NCBI GenBank assembly: GCA_902597175.1
Contig: CACJWN010000001.1
Span: forward strand, 62,001 to 126,000
Direction: 5' to 3'
Length of the DNA stretch: 64,000 bases
Origin: an uncultured Pelagibacteraceae bacterium
GTDB lineage: Bacteria > Pseudomonadota > Alphaproteobacteria > Pelagibacterales > Pelagibacteraceae
This document shows positions 10,068-21,163 of this stretch, piece after piece. Within the stretch, counting starts at the first letter, position 1, and each line of letters opens with the position of its first letter. Both the position numbers and the translations under genes were made by a program. Under the pieces are notes generated by a model that saw only the letters and a list, made by a program, of their open reading frames with translations, made no database searches and was not told where the DNA came from.

Positions 10068-10671
10068 TTTCCATCAAAATTATTTTTGATTTAGCATTTG
10101 TTATACTATTTACTAATTTATAAGAATATTTTTTAATTTTTAAAGTTTTATTTATCTCTTCCTGTGCATTTTGACCCTTCAAAATCATCAATTTATGTGG
10201 CTTTTTAGCGATTTCACGTGAAACTTGTATTACTTGCTCCAACTTTTTAAAAGCTCTGCACACAATTATATCAGCATCGAGGACTTCTTCTCTCACATCA
10301 CCATAAACTTCAGCATTTAAATCTAATTCCTTAATAACCTTACTTAAAAACTGCCTTTTAACTGGTGATTTTTCATACAATTTCACGTGAAAATCCTTAT
10401 ATTTATTGAATATTTCTATAATTAATCCTGGAAATCCTGCTCCAGATCCTAAGTCTGCTAAAGAAGTTAATTTAAAATCAATAAATTTAACTAATTGGGC
10501 CGAGTCTAAAATGTGCCTTTCCCAAATTGAAGATTCAGTACTTTTTGCTATTAAATTATGATTTTTATTTTCATTTAATATTAATTCGACAAATTTTTTT
10601 AGTTTTTCAATAGACCTATCGTTAAAATTAAGGTCTTTTTTTAAAATACTTATAACTTCAAGCTGCTGCAT
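10027..10671 (-). CDS. rsmG: 16S rRNA (guanine527-N7)-methyltransferase
   Basis: NLIAKSTESSIWERHILDSAQL; LADLGSGAGFPGLII; gidB position. Confidence 0.95.
   Translation of the reverse strand: MQQLEVISILKKDLNFNDRSIEKLKKFVELILNENKNHNLIAKSTESSIWERHILDSAQLVKFIDFKLTSLADLGSGAGFPGLIIEIFNKYKDFHVKLYEKSPVKRQFLSKVIKELDLNAEVYGDVREEVLDADIIVCRAFKKLEQVIQVSREIAKKPHKLMILKGQNAQEEINKTLKIKKYSYKLVNSITNAKSKIILMEIEKNDKTDNISSN
10210..10225. promoter_or_regulatory. Candidate parS site 1
   Basis: GATTTCACGTGAAACT: 13/16 match to the parS consensus TGTTTCACGTGAAACA, inside rsmG next to parAB. Confidence 0.8.
10379..10394. promoter_or_regulatory. Candidate parS site 2
   Basis: AATTTCACGTGAAAAT: 12/16 match to the parS consensus; same 12-bp palindrome core TTTCACGTGAAA as site 1. 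Confidence 0.7.
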
Positions 10672-12539
10672 TAAGCAGTAGCTTTATATCTAATTTTTTT
10701 TATGTGTGAAAGGAGAATAATTATTGCTGCAGGTGTTACTCCATCTATACGAATAGCTTGACCTAACGTTTTAGGCTTAACCTGAAGCAACTTACTCTTA
10801 ATCTCATTAGATAGGCCGCTCAATTTTTCATAATTTATACCTTCAGGTATGATAACAGACTCATCTTTCTTAAAAGACTCTATATCTCTTTCTTGTCTGT
10901 CTAGGTAACCCATGTAATGGGCATCTGTTACAACTTGCTTTTCTATAGACCTTGGAAAACTAGGAATATCTTGGAATACTTGCCTTATTTTTGCCATATT
11001 TACTTTTCTCTGACCCATTATCTCTAAGCAAGATCTTTTTACTCCATCCATAGCAATTTTAATATCATATTTCTTAGCTTGATTAGGTGATAAATAATTA
11101 TTTTTTAAAATAGAATTAAGAGCCAAAATATTTTTTTTCTTTTCATTAAATATTTTTTTTCTTTCAAACTTCACTAAATTTAAACTGATACCAAAATCAG
11201 TTAGTCTTTGATCGGCATTATCAGCTCTTAAAGTTAATCTGTATTCAGCTCTAGAAGTAAACATTCTATAAGGTTCTGTTACTCCTTTGGTAATAAGGTC
11301 ATCAATCATAACACCAATATAAGAAGTTGATCGATCTAGAATAAACTCTTCGTGATTTCGAATTTTTAAAGCCGCATTAACCCCTGCTATCAAACCTTGA
11401 GCTGCTGCTTCTTCATAACCTGTGGTTCCATTAATTTGTCCAGCAAGAAATAAAGAATTAATTTTTTTGGTTTCTAATGTTGCCTTTAACTCCCTTGGAT
11501 CCACATAATCATACTCAATTGCGTATCCAGCTCTCTTCATCTCAACATGCTCTAAACCCTTGATTTTATTCAATATTTTAAGCTGAATCTCCTCCGGAAG
11601 TGAGGTTGATATACCATTTGGGTAAATAGTATTGTCCTTTAATCCTTCTGGTTCTAGGAATATTTGGTGTTTTTCTTTTTCCTTAAACTTAACAATTTTA
11701 TCCTCTATAGATGGACAATACCTAGGCCCTACTCCTTTTATGTTTCCTGAATACATAGCGCTTCTTGAAATATTATTGCTAATAATTTTATGAACTTCAT
11801 TATTAGTATAAGTCATCCCACATTTGATCTGCTTATTGTCGATCTTGTTCGTCAAGAAAGAGAAATAGTAATGATCATCATCAGCAGGCTGCATTTCTAA
11901 GTCATCGTAATTAATTGTATCACCATCTAATCTAGGAGGTGTTCCGGTTTTTAATCTTCCAATTTGCATTTTGAATTTTGCTAGTTGTTCACTTAAACCA
12001 GTAGATGGTTTTTCATTATACCGACCAGCTGGTATCTGTGTTTCACCTATATGTATTAAACCATTCAAAAAAGTTCCCGTAGTAAGTATTAGTTCTTTAG
12101 TTCTTATTTCTTTACCGCTCTGGCAAATGAATCCTATAACTTTGTTGTTATCAAATAAGAATTTTACTACTGGATCGGCTATGACCTCTAAATTATCATA
12201 ATTTAATAAAATCTTTTGCATGTGCTCTTTATAAAGAGCTCTATCTGACTGGGTTCTAGGTCCTTGCACTGCTGGACCACGACTTCTATTTAATAATCTA
12301 AATTGAATACCTGATTTATCAGCTACTACACCCATCACACCATCTAAGGCATCAATTTCTCTAACAAGATGCCCTTTTCCAAGTCCTCCAATGGCGGGAT
12401 TACATGACATTTCACCAATAGTCTCGATTTTATGAGTAAAAAGAGCAGTATTTACGCCCATTCTAGCGGAAGCTGCTGCTGCCTCACATCCAGCGTGTCC
12501 ACCGCCTATTACTACTACATCAAAGCTTTGTTTTTTCAT
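10671..12539 (-). CDS. mnmG: tRNA uridine-5-carboxymethylaminomethyl modification enzyme MnmG (GidA)
   Basis: [44 protein letters not shown]. Confidence 0.98.
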   Translation of the reverse strand: MKKQSFDVVVIGGGHAGCEAAAASARMGVNTALFTHKIETIGEMSCNPAIGGLGKGHLVREIDALDGVMGVVADKSGIQFRLLNRSRGPAVQGPRTQSDRALYKEHMQKILLNYDNLEVIADPVVKFLFDNNKVIGFICQSGKEIRTKELILTTGTFLNGLIHIGETQIPAGRYNEKPSTGLSEQLAKFKMQIGRLKTGTPPRLDGDTINYDDLEMQPADDDHYYFSFLTNKIDNKQIKCGMTYTNNEVHKIISNNISRSAMYSGNIKGVGPRYCPSIEDKIVKFKEKEKHQIFLEPEGLKDNTIYPNGISTSLPEEIQLKILNKIKGLEHVEMKRAGYAIEYDYVDPRELKATLETKKINSLFLAGQINGTTGYEEAAAQGLIAGVNAALKIRNHEEFILDRSTSYIGVMIDDLITKGVTEPYRMFTSRAEYRLTLRADNADQRLTDFGISLNLVKFERKKIFNEKKKNILALNSILKNNYLSPNQAKKYDIKIAMDGVKRSCLEIMGQRKVNMAKIRQVFQDIPSFPRSIEKQVVTDAHYMGYLDRQERDIESFKKDESVIIPEGINYEKLSGLSNEIKSKLLQVKPKTLGQAIRIDGVTPAAIIILLSHIKKIRYKATA

Positions 12540-12581
12540 GATGAGAATGTAAACGTCTAAATTAAGAATACAAGTAGTATT

Positions 12582-13910
12582 TTATTTACCAATACAAAAG
12601 TCTTTAAAAATAGATCCAAGTATTTCTTCCACATCTACCTTACCGACGATTTTACCAAGATGCTGTGTAGCCATTCTAAGGTCTTCAGCAGCTAATTCGA
12701 GATCTTTGGTTTTATCCTTTTTAAGAAACTTGTCAATTTCTTTTAAACAGTCATTTAGTTTAACTCTATGTCTTTCTCGTGTAATTAGAGCACTATTATT
12801 TGATGTGAATTTTTTGCTTAACTTAGCTTTAACCAAATTAATTAGTTTATCTATATTTTTATTACTTTTTACTGAAGCTAAAACAGTATCAACATCGAAT
12901 TGATGATTTTGCTTATCTGAAACATCTGATTTATTCAAAAGAATTATAGTATCTTTATTAATCATATTCTGTATTTCATTGTTAATCTTTTTAGATGAAT
13001 TGTCTATTACTACAATATTTAAATCCGCTTCTTTTGATCTGCCTAAAGCTAAAGAAATACCTTTTTTTTCAACTTCATTTTTAGCTTCTCTTATTCCAGC
13101 AGTATCAGCCAAAATTACAGGGTAACCATCTAAATTTAGATAAGTTTCTATAACATCTCTTGTTGTTCCAGCTTCATCTGAAACAATAGCTACTTCTCTT
13201 TTTGAAAGTAAATTTAATAATGATGATTTCCCCGCATTAACTTCTCCTGTAATTGAAACTCTGAAACCGTCTCTAATTTTCTCTCCGACTTTGTTATCTT
13301 CAATAATTTTTGTAATTTCTGTATGAATTTCTTTAATTGATCTGTGGGCGTCTTTTAATACTTTATCTGGAAGATCATCTTCTGCAAAATCAATTTTGGC
13401 TTCTATAAAAGCAAGTGATTTTATTATTTTTTCTCTCAAATCGTTATAATAATTTGATGCATTACCCTGAACTAATTTAACTGCTTGTTGTCTTTGTAGT
13501 TCTGTCTCAGAGTGGATAAGATCACCTATACTTTCTGCTTTTAGCAAATCAATTTTATTATTTTGAAACGCTATTTTAGTGAACTCACCAGGTTCAGCTA
13601 ATCTACAGTTTTCTTGCTCAGACAAAACTTTTAAAAGACCATTTATAATTGCATTACTACCGTGAATTTGTAATTCTGCAATATCTTCACCTGTGTAGCT
13701 ATCAGGGCCAGGAAACCATAATAATAAAGCTTCTGGATCTATAATTTCACCATTGTTAGGATCAAAAAATTTACAAAAATTTATCTCATTAGATTTTATT
13801 TTTTTTAGTTTTGTAATATTTTTGCAAATTTTCAGCACATCTTTTCCTGATATTCTGATTATCGCAATTCCTGATGGGCCACGTCCCGTTGATAATGCAT
13901 ATATATTCAT
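12582..13910 (-). CDS. mnmE: tRNA modification GTPase MnmE (TrmE)
   Basis: STGRGPSGIAIIRISG; GEVNAGKSSLLNLLSKREVAIVSDEAGTTRDVIE; C-terminal FCIGK. Confidence 0.98.
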   Translation of the reverse strand: MNIYALSTGRGPSGIAIIRISGKDVLKICKNITKLKKIKSNEINFCKFFDPNNGEIIDPEALLLWFPGPDSYTGEDIAELQIHGSNAIINGLLKVLSEQENCRLAEPGEFTKIAFQNNKIDLLKAESIGDLIHSETELQRQQAVKLVQGNASNYYNDLREKIIKSLAFIEAKIDFAEDDLPDKVLKDAHRSIKEIHTEITKIIEDNKVGEKIRDGFRVSITGEVNAGKSSLLNLLSKREVAIVSDEAGTTRDVIETYLNLDGYPVILADTAGIREAKNEVEKKGISLALGRSKEADLNIVVIDNSSKKINNEIQNMINKDTIILLNKSDVSDKQNHQFDVDTVLASVKSNKNIDKLINLVKAKLSKKFTSNNSALITRERHRVKLNDCLKEIDKFLKKDKTKDLELAAEDLRMATQHLGKIVGKVDVEEILGSIFKDFCIGK

Positions 13911-13933
13911 CTATAAAAGTCTATAATTAATTT

Positions 13934-14773
13934 ATGTTTCAAATTAACTGGAAATTAAAAGCTTTTCTATATAAAGTTTTTCAATCTCTAAGGCTTACAA
14001 AATCTTTATATTTTATACAAAAATATATTACTCGTAGATCGAAAATTAATATCCAAAAAATAGATCCACATTGGGAAAGGCATGAATCTTCAATAAGAAA
14101 AAATAATTGTATTAGCTTGCTAGAAATTGGTGCTGGGAAATCTTTAGAACAGAATATTTATTTTTCGTACATCTTTAATAATCAACTTAAACAAACAGTA
14201 ATTGATATTAATAAGATGATTGATTTCAATCTTTTTAATGATGCAAGTCTTACAATTTCGAATTTACTTAACTTAAAGTTCAAAGGCAAAGTCACTAATC
14301 AAGAGGAAATTTTAAATAAGTACAATATACAATATTTAGCTCCTCATAAGTTATCAGACTTATCGGAAAAAAAATTTGATATATGCGTATCAACAACTAC
14401 TCTTGAACATTTTTCATTACAAGATTTAAATAATTTCTTACTAGATGTAAAAAAAATTCTAAAAGAAGGCGGATTAATTTCTTCTGTAATTGATTATAGT
14501 GACCATTATTCTCATACTGACAAAAATATAAAATCACTTAATTTTTTGAAATTTGATGAGAGTGACTGGGTAAAATATAATAATTCTTATCTGTACCAAA
14601 ATAGACTTAGACATCAAGATTATAGAAAATTATTTAATGATTTTAACTATGAGATTAAAATTGAACATAAAGGCAACTCTGCAGAGAAATTTCAAAATAT
14701 CTCAAATAAATTTGATGCACATGATGATGAAACATTTATATGTTGGGGTTATTATTTGTTAGCAATAAATTAA
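13934..14773 (+). CDS. Class I SAM-dependent methyltransferase-like protein
   Basis: SLLEIGAGKSLEQN; FDICVSTTTLEHFSLQDLNNFLLDVKKILKEGG. Confidence 0.65.
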   Translation: MFQINWKLKAFLYKVFQSLRLTKSLYFIQKYITRRSKINIQKIDPHWERHESSIRKNNCISLLEIGAGKSLEQNIYFSYIFNNQLKQTVIDINKMIDFNLFNDASLTISNLLNLKFKGKVTNQEEILNKYNIQYLAPHKLSDLSEKKFDICVSTTTLEHFSLQDLNNFLLDVKKILKEGGLISSVIDYSDHYSHTDKNIKSLNFLKFDESDWVKYNNSYLYQNRLRHQDYRKLFNDFNYEIKIEHKGNSAEKFQNISNKFDAHDDETFICWGYYLLAIN

Positions 14774-15876
14774 TAAAGTCCTTTGTCAGAAATTCTTTTA
14801 CTAAAATTTTTTAGAAATTTAGATTTAGATAATTGTTTTAACACCGTTTTTTTTATTGGATCTAAAAACTTATTTTCTTTAAAAAAGTTATGAGTAATAT
14901 CAACCCCCAATCCCATAATAGTGTTCTCTGGTTTTCGACTATTATAAAAATCACTTAAAGCATAACTATTTTTAATAGAAATACCTAATCCAGCATAATA
15001 TTTAATAACTTCTTTCAATTTTTTTATATCTCTGAGAACTAAATTAAACCCTTGTCCAGCTACAGGATGTATTGAGTGAAGTCCCTCGCCAAGAATTAAA
15101 ATATTTTTTTGATAATACTGTCTCTTTAAATTAAGTGATATAGGATAAGACTGAATATTACTTACAGTAATACTTTTTTTGGTTTTTAAGATTTCTAGTA
15201 ATTTATGTTCTACAAGTTCTTTCATCTTTTTTAAATTATTCTCATAAAATTTTTTATTTAGACTCCAGACAATAGAAAAGTAATTTTTTGAAAAAGGAAG
15301 AATAGCCAGTGGCCCTTCTTTCAAAAAGAACTGACTTGTATTTAGACTTTTGAAATCATGTTTAACATATCCTGTAACTGCAATTTCTTTATAATCTTTT
15401 TTGATGGGTTTTAATTTAATTATGTTTTCATAAATATTTGATTTAGTGCCCAAACAAAGAATAACTAAATCGTAATTTTTTAGATCTGTTAAACTTTTAA
15501 TATCCTTCCTTATTATTTCTATTTTATTTTTGCGTATTTCTTTTAGTAAATTATTTTTAATCTTATCATTTTCGAAAACGTACATTAAATTAGAATGAGC
15601 CTCATTTAGATTTAAAAAATTTATTTTCTCTTTTGAAGTTTCGTAAAAAAGCTCTATATTTTTCGAAGGCCAGAACAAATTATTATCTAACCCAACAATA
15701 TTTTCTTGAATAAATTTAAAATTTGTTTGTGAGATAGCAGTTGTTCTTTTATCTAAGTTTTTTTTCTCTTTTTTAGCTATTAAATTTATATCTACTTCTG
15801 GGATTCGACCTAAAACTACCGCGGTCATTAAGCCAGCAAGACCATCTCCAACGATGCATATTCTCTGTTTATTCAT
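14770..15876 (-). CDS. UbiH/UbiF/VisC-type FAD-dependent monooxygenase
   Basis: RICIVGDGLAGLMTAVVLGR; LGEGLHSIHPVAGQGFNLVLRDI. Confidence 0.8.
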   Translation of the reverse strand: MNKQRICIVGDGLAGLMTAVVLGRIPEVDINLIAKKEKKNLDKRTTAISQTNFKFIQENIVGLDNNLFWPSKNIELFYETSKEKINFLNLNEAHSNLMYVFENDKIKNNLLKEIRKNKIEIIRKDIKSLTDLKNYDLVILCLGTKSNIYENIIKLKPIKKDYKEIAVTGYVKHDFKSLNTSQFFLKEGPLAILPFSKNYFSIVWSLNKKFYENNLKKMKELVEHKLLEILKTKKSITVSNIQSYPISLNLKRQYYQKNILILGEGLHSIHPVAGQGFNLVLRDIKKLKEVIKYYAGLGISIKNSYALSDFYNSRKPENTIMGLGVDITHNFFKENKFLDPIKKTVLKQLSKSKFLKNFSKRISDKGLY

Positions 15877-15931
15877 ATAAAAATTTTTAACACTTTAATA
15901 AAAATGGTAAAAGTACTTAAAACGATTCGTA

Positions 15932-18013
15932 ATGAATACAAATTTTTTAGATAGTTTAACAAATTTCTTAAAAAAACGAACCTTTGAGTTTCTAGGTTTG
16001 ATCCTAGTTTTATCAAGTGTCGCACTAGCAATAGCATTTACAACTTATTCTCCAGAAGATCCCTCTTTTATCTATGGAGATAGGAATTTTGAAATTCAGA
16101 ATTTTTTTGGGATTTACGGTAGTAGTATCGCAGATTTTTTATTACAAAGTTTTGGTTTATCATCCTTTTTATTATTGCTTAATTTTTTATTTTGGGGATT
16201 AGATTTAATAATAAATAAGCAATTAGAAAGGATAATTTTAAAGTTATTTTTAGTTATAGCATACTTAACAGTAGGCACGGTTTTTATTTATTTAACTTAT
16301 GATAATTCATTTTGGCTCATCGATAATGGTAATTCTGGCTTTGTAGGAAAAATAACTTACAACTTTATAAATACTTGGGCGCCTTGGATTGATAACACAT
16401 ACTCAATTTATATATTATTTTTATTAACTATAATTTTTTTTTCTTTTTCGGCTGATATTAATTATAGGAAAATATTCTCCTTAATGATTTCTTTGTTTAG
16501 AAGAAAAGAGGTTGAGAATATTGAGCCAGATTTTAGTAAAATCAATATTGAAGATCAGCCTCAAACTTTAGAAAAACCTCAACAATCATTTTCCTTCGAT
16601 ATAGATGATAACTCTCAAAAAGATAAAATTGTTCCAAAAAGTAAATATAGACTACCAGATATAAATTATTTAGAAAAAAATTTAACTAAACTTAGTTCTG
16701 ATGGAAATAAAAATCGTCCTGACTCAGGCTTTATGGAGAAGATATTGTTAGACTTTGGTATAGACGGGAAAATTAAAGCAATTAATAATGGTCCGGTCGT
16801 AAGTCTGTATGAGTTTGAGCCAGCTCCTGGAGTGAAAGTATCTAAAATAATCAATTTGTCCGAAGATTTAGCAAGAAATACGAGCTCAACATCAACAAGA
16901 GTTTCGGTCATTCCAGGTAAGAACACTGTTGGAATTGAAATTCCTAACGAAGAAAGAGAAAGTGTATCGTTAAGAGAAATAATTTCTTACGATAAGTTTC
17001 AGAAAAAAGAAGTGAGGCTTCCGATAGCTTTGGGGAAAAGTATTTCCGGAATGCCTCTAGTCGGTGATTTGACATCAATGCCTCATCTATTGATAGCGGG
17101 TACAACTGGTTCTGGAAAATCCGTTTGTATTAATACAATTATCGTATCACTACTTTACAAGTTGAGCCCTGATCTTTGCAAATTTATCTTAATCGATCCA
17201 AAAATGTTAGAGCTTTCTACATATGAGGGAATACCCCATTTATTAACACCAGTTATAACTGATGCAAAAAAAGCAACCTCGGCTTTATCCTGGACAGTCA
17301 AAGAGATGAACAGCAGGTATAAATTAATGAGCAAAGTAGGTGTCAGAAACATAGATGGCTATAATGCTAAGCATAAACTGAAAATGCCTTACATTGTCGT
17401 AGTAGTTGATGAGATGTCAGACTTAATGCTCGTAGCTGGAAAAGAAATTGAAAACTATATTCAAAAATTATCCCAAATGGCTAGAGCTGCAGGAATTCAT
17501 ATTATTATGGCAACGCAAAGACCGAGTGTTGATGTGATAACAGGTACGATAAAAGCGAATTTCCCAACAAGAATATCTTTTCAAGTAAGTTCCAAAATTG
17601 ATAGTAGAACTATTTTAGGAGAGCAGGGTGCTGAACAATTACTTGGAAAAGGAGATATGTTATTCATGTCATCAGCAAACAGAATAGTAAGAATTCACGG
17701 TCCTTATGTTTCTGAGCAGGAAATTGAGAAAATTACAAACTCATTGAGAGCGCAAGGTGAGCCAGACTATATGGAAGAAATTACTTCCCAGGAAACTACT
17801 GAGAGCTCATTAACGCCCGGAAATGAAGGTGATGAGGACGAATTATTTAACCAGGCTGTAGAAATTATAAAAGCTGAGGGAAAAGCCTCTACAAGCTTCT
17901 TACAGAGAAAATTACAGATCGGGTACAATAGAGCTGCCAGAATTATCGATATGATGGAAGAAAAAGGTATTGTAAGTAAGGCAAATCATGTTGGTAAACG
18001 TGAAGTTCTTTAA
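15932..18013 (+). CDS. ftsK: DNA translocase FtsK
   Basis: HLLIAGTTGSGKSVCINTIIVSLLYK; VVVVDEMSDLMLVAGKEIE; C-terminal gamma winged helix. Confidence 0.97.
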   Translation: MNTNFLDSLTNFLKKRTFEFLGLILVLSSVALAIAFTTYSPEDPSFIYGDRNFEIQNFFGIYGSSIADFLLQSFGLSSFLLLLNFLFWGLDLIINKQLERIILKLFLVIAYLTVGTVFIYLTYDNSFWLIDNGNSGFVGKITYNFINTWAPWIDNTYSIYILFLLTIIFFSFSADINYRKIFSLMISLFRRKEVENIEPDFSKINIEDQPQTLEKPQQSFSFDIDDNSQKDKIVPKSKYRLPDINYLEKNLTKLSSDGNKNRPDSGFMEKILLDFGIDGKIKAINNGPVVSLYEFEPAPGVKVSKIINLSEDLARNTSSTSTRVSVIPGKNTVGIEIPNEERESVSLREIISYDKFQKKEVRLPIALGKSISGMPLVGDLTSMPHLLIAGTTGSGKSVCINTIIVSLLYKLSPDLCKFILIDPKMLELSTYEGIPHLLTPVITDAKKATSALSWTVKEMNSRYKLMSKVGVRNIDGYNAKHKLKMPYIVVVVDEMSDLMLVAGKEIENYIQKLSQMARAAGIHIIMATQRPSVDVITGTIKANFPTRISFQVSSKIDSRTILGEQGAEQLLGKGDMLFMSSANRIVRIHGPYVSEQEIEKITNSLRAQGEPDYMEEITSQETTESSLTPGNEGDEDELFNQAVEIIKAEGKASTSFLQRKLQIGYNRAARIIDMMEEKGIVSKANHVGKREVL

Positions 18014-18557
18014 AAAAACATTTTTAATCTCGTTTTTTCTATTAACAACAACGAGTTTGTTAGCTAATGAAAAAGATAAAATAGTTGATCAATTAAATAG
18101 CTTAAATTCGTTAGAATTTACATTTGTTCAATTAATTAATGAAAAAACAGAAAAAGGAAGTTGTCTTTTAGAATTTCCTGGTAAATTAAAATGCAATTAC
18201 TTTGATGACAAAAAAAAAGAACTAGTTATTAATAATAAAAGGTTAGCAATAACCCAGAAAAGGTATAATAAAACTTACTATTATCCTATTTCAAAATCTC
18301 CATTTTTAAATATTTTATATAAAGATAAACTTTTGGAAATTGTTCAATCAGGGGAATTAGAGTCAACTGATCAAATAATTAAGCTTGTTTATTTTAATGA
18401 TAATGAAATTACAGTTTTTTTTGACAAAAAAAAACTAAATTTGAAAGGATGGGAAATTAAAGATCAATACAACAATAATATAAATTTTTCCCTTAAAATT
18501 GTAGCAAAGAATGATGTTTTTAAAAAAGGTACCTTTAAATTGCCTGAAATTAACTAA
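17988..18557 (+). CDS. lolA: Outer-membrane lipoprotein carrier LolA-like
   Basis: FTFVQLINEKTEKGSCLLEFPGKLKCNYFDDKKKELVINNKRLAI; signal peptide; overlaps the ftsK 3' end. Confidence 0.8.
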   Translation: MLVNVKFFKKTFLISFFLLTTTSLLANEKDKIVDQLNSLNSLEFTFVQLINEKTEKGSCLLEFPGKLKCNYFDDKKKELVINNKRLAITQKRYNKTYYYPISKSPFLNILYKDKLLEIVQSGELESTDQIIKLVYFNDNEITVFFDKKKLNLKGWEIKDQYNNNINFSLKIVAKNDVFKKGTFKLPEIN

Positions 18558-19060
18558 GCTACAAAATCAATTTCTTCTTCTTTAAAAATTTCAAAGCCTT
18601 TAGATTTATAATTTTGTAATGCATGTTTGTGGTCTAGACTACAAGTATGAACCCACATTCTACTAGGATTTTTTCTTGATGCACTTGCAATAGCATGATT
18701 TACAAGTGTTGAGCCAAGCTTCAAACCTCTGAATTCTTTTAGTACCCCTAGATTAATAAGCTCTACTTCATTTGATCCAGGATGATATTCTTGTTCATAA
18801 TATCCTACTAGATCTTCACCTTTTTTTAGAACATGCGTTTCTAAATTTTTATTTGTGACATACTTTACCCATTCGCTATCAGACCAAAGTAATCTATCTC
18901 TCCAGTAATGATCTACACCAATTTGTTTATAAAAAAATCTATTTAAATGAAAATTATCTTTGTCATCCAAAATAATTTGAAAATTTTCTGGAAGATTTAA
19001 ATCGATTGTTTTTGAAAAGTCTCTAATTTCTAAAAAATATCTTTTTACTCTTGAAACCAT
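18554..19060 (-). CDS. GNAT family N-acetyltransferase
   Basis: VELINLGVLKEFRGLKLGSTLVNHAI; MWVHTCSLDHKHALQNYKSKGFE. Confidence 0.85.
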   Translation of the reverse strand: MVSRVKRYFLEIRDFSKTIDLNLPENFQIILDDKDNFHLNRFFYKQIGVDHYWRDRLLWSDSEWVKYVTNKNLETHVLKKGEDLVGYYEQEYHPGSNEVELINLGVLKEFRGLKLGSTLVNHAIASASRKNPSRMWVHTCSLDHKHALQNYKSKGFEIFKEEEIDFVA

Positions 19061-19416
19061 CAGCTAACCATCTTTCCAATCTTTTCGCCTGCAAATATGT
19101 GAAAGTGTAAATGAGGAACTTCCTGACCGCCATCACTTCCAATATTAGTTAAAGCTCGATATCCTTTATCTTTTGCTCCCACTAAGTTTGCGACATGTGT
19201 CACTGCCTTGTTTAACTCTATAATCTCTTTATCTGAAGCTTTGTTGTTGAAGTCATTAAGATCTACATATTCACCTTTAGGAATAACTAAAACATGAACT
19301 TTCTTTTGAGGATTAATATCATGAAAAGCTAAAACATAATCATTTTCATAAACTTTTTTACACGGAATTTCTCCTCTTATAATCTTAGCGAATATATTAT
19401 TTTTGTCGTAACTCAT
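19060..19416 (-). CDS. HIT family protein (HinT-like)
   Basis: NIFAKIIRGEIPCKKVYEND; GGQEVPHLHFHIFAG histidine triad. Confidence 0.95.
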   Translation of the reverse strand: MSYDKNNIFAKIIRGEIPCKKVYENDYVLAFHDINPQKKVHVLVIPKGEYVDLNDFNNKASDKEIIELNKAVTHVANLVGAKDKGYRALTNIGSDGGQEVPHLHFHIFAGEKIGKMVS

Positions 19417-19685
19417 TTCTGTCTTTTCTTAAGTTCGCTCATCACATCTTCAATTTTTACGTTGTTAGCCTCTAAGTAAACCATCAAATGATAAACCACA
19501 TCAGCAGCTTCGTGTATCTTATTTGAATTTTTTTCCACAGATTCTATTAGTTCACCTATTTCTTCTTTTACTTTTGAAACACTTAGGTTTTTATCGTTCA
19601 AAAGTTTATTGGTATAAGACTTATCTGGAGAAGAATTTTTTCTCTCTCTGATTGTTTTAATTAATTGTTCTAAGTTTTCAAACAT
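19413..19685 (-). CDS. hisE: Phosphoribosyl-ATP diphosphatase
   Basis: KVKEEIGELIESVEKNSNKIHEAADVVYHLMVYL; his operon. Confidence 0.92.
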   Translation of the reverse strand: MFENLEQLIKTIRERKNSSPDKSYTNKLLNDKNLSVSKVKEEIGELIESVEKNSNKIHEAADVVYHLMVYLEANNVKIEDVMSELKKRQK

Positions 19686-19686
19686 T

Positions 19687-20448
19687 TTATAACCTTACCG
19701 ATACATTTTTAGAATTCAAATATTCTTTAGCATCTTTTATTTTATATTCGCCATAATGAAAAATAGAAGCCGCTAAAACTGCACTTGCTCCACCTTTAAC
19801 TATACCATCATATAAGTGATCTAGAGTTCCAACTCCACCGGAAGCTATCACAGGAATATTTGTGCTATTTGTAATTTCTTTTAACAAATCAATGTCATAG
19901 CCAGATTTAGTTCCATCTTTATCCATTGAAGTTAATAAAATTTCTCCAGCTCCATTCTTCTCAACTTGTTTTGCAAACTTTATAGCGTCAATACCTGTTT
20001 TATTTCTCCCACCGTGCGTAAATACCTCCCATTTATTGTCTGAAACTTTTTTTGCGTCGATAGCAACAACAATGCATTGAGATCCAAATTTTTTTGAAGC
20101 CTCTTTTATAAAATCAACATTTTTTACTGCAGCTGTATTAATAGAAACTTTATCTGCACCAGCTAACAATAAATCAGTTATATTTTGAATGGTTCTTACA
20201 CCTCCTCCAACAGTTAAAGGAACAAAACATTCTTTAGCTGTTTTTCTAACAATTTCAATTATCGTTTCTCTATTTTCATTTGATGCAGTGATATCTAAAA
20301 AGCAAATCTCATCAGCTCCGCCGTCGCTATAAATTTTAGCTTGTTCAACTGGGTCTCCAGCATCTTTTAATTCAACAAAGTTAATACCTTTAACAACTCT
20401 TCCGTTTTTCACATCAAGACAAGGTATAATTCTATTTTTAAGCATCAA
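19687..20448 (-). CDS. hisF: Imidazole glycerol phosphate synthase subunit HisF
   Basis: [32 protein letters not shown]. Confidence 0.98.
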   Translation of the reverse strand: MMLKNRIIPCLDVKNGRVVKGINFVELKDAGDPVEQAKIYSDGGADEICFLDITASNENRETIIEIVRKTAKECFVPLTVGGGVRTIQNITDLLLAGADKVSINTAAVKNVDFIKEASKKFGSQCIVVAIDAKKVSDNKWEVFTHGGRNKTGIDAIKFAKQVEKNGAGEILLTSMDKDGTKSGYDIDLLKEITNSTNIPVIASGGVGTLDHLYDGIVKGGASAVLAASIFHYGEYKIKDAKEYLNSKNVSVRL

Positions 20449-21163
20449 TCTCCTTTGCTAACTCACCAAGTTTAATGTCACCATCATAAATAGCTTTACC
20501 AACAATAATACCTTCAATCTTTTTATTATTTAAATCTTTAGCTTTCTTAATATCACTTATCGATGAAACACCTCCTGAAATCACAACAGGACAATTAGAA
20601 AGCTCTGCAATTTTTACAGTCTCCTCTAGGTTAGGACTTGTTTTCATTCCATCTCTATTAATATCTGTATAAATTACTCGGCTTACACCATAATTATTTA
20701 CTTCTTTTAGAAAATCTAGAGTTTTAACGTTTAAATTTTCTTTCCAGCCTGATACAGAAAGATTTCCATCTTTTGCGTCCAATCCTAAAGCAATTTGACC
20801 TTTAAACTTTTCACAAGACTCTTTTAGAAATTCTTTATTTTTTATAGCACCACTACCTAAAATAACTTTTTCGACACCCGCATCGATATATTGTTTAATG
20901 CTATCAAGAGATCTAACACCGCCACCTATTTCAATCTTTAAATTGTGTTTACTCACTATTTCTTGAATAATATCTAAATTAACCGTCTTTCCAGTTAATG
21001 CACCATCCAAATCAACAATGTGCAAATTTTTGAAGCCATGATTTTTAAATTTACCTGCTTGATCAATAGGTGAAATTTCATATTCAGTTTTTTTATCAAA
21101 GTCTCCTTTGATTAATCTTACGCATTTCTTATCTTTTATATCTATTGCAGGAAATATTTTCAT
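20438..21163 (-). CDS. hisA: Phosphoribosylformimino-5-aminoimidazole carboxamide ribotide isomerase
   Basis: [39 protein letters not shown]. Confidence 0.97.
   Translation of the reverse strand: MKIFPAIDIKDKKCVRLIKGDFDKKTEYEISPIDQAGKFKNHGFKNLHIVDLDGALTGKTVNLDIIQEIVSKHNLKIEIGGGVRSLDSIKQYIDAGVEKVILGSGAIKNKEFLKESCEKFKGQIALGLDAKDGNLSVSGWKENLNVKTLDFLKEVNNYGVSRVIYTDINRDGMKTSPNLEETVKIAELSNCPVVISGGVSSISDIKKAKDLNNKKIEGIIVGKAIYDGDIKLGELAKEIDA

Noticed and set aside
11971-12201. Plus-strand ORF inside mnmG
   Set aside because: Antisense shadow of conserved MnmG sequence
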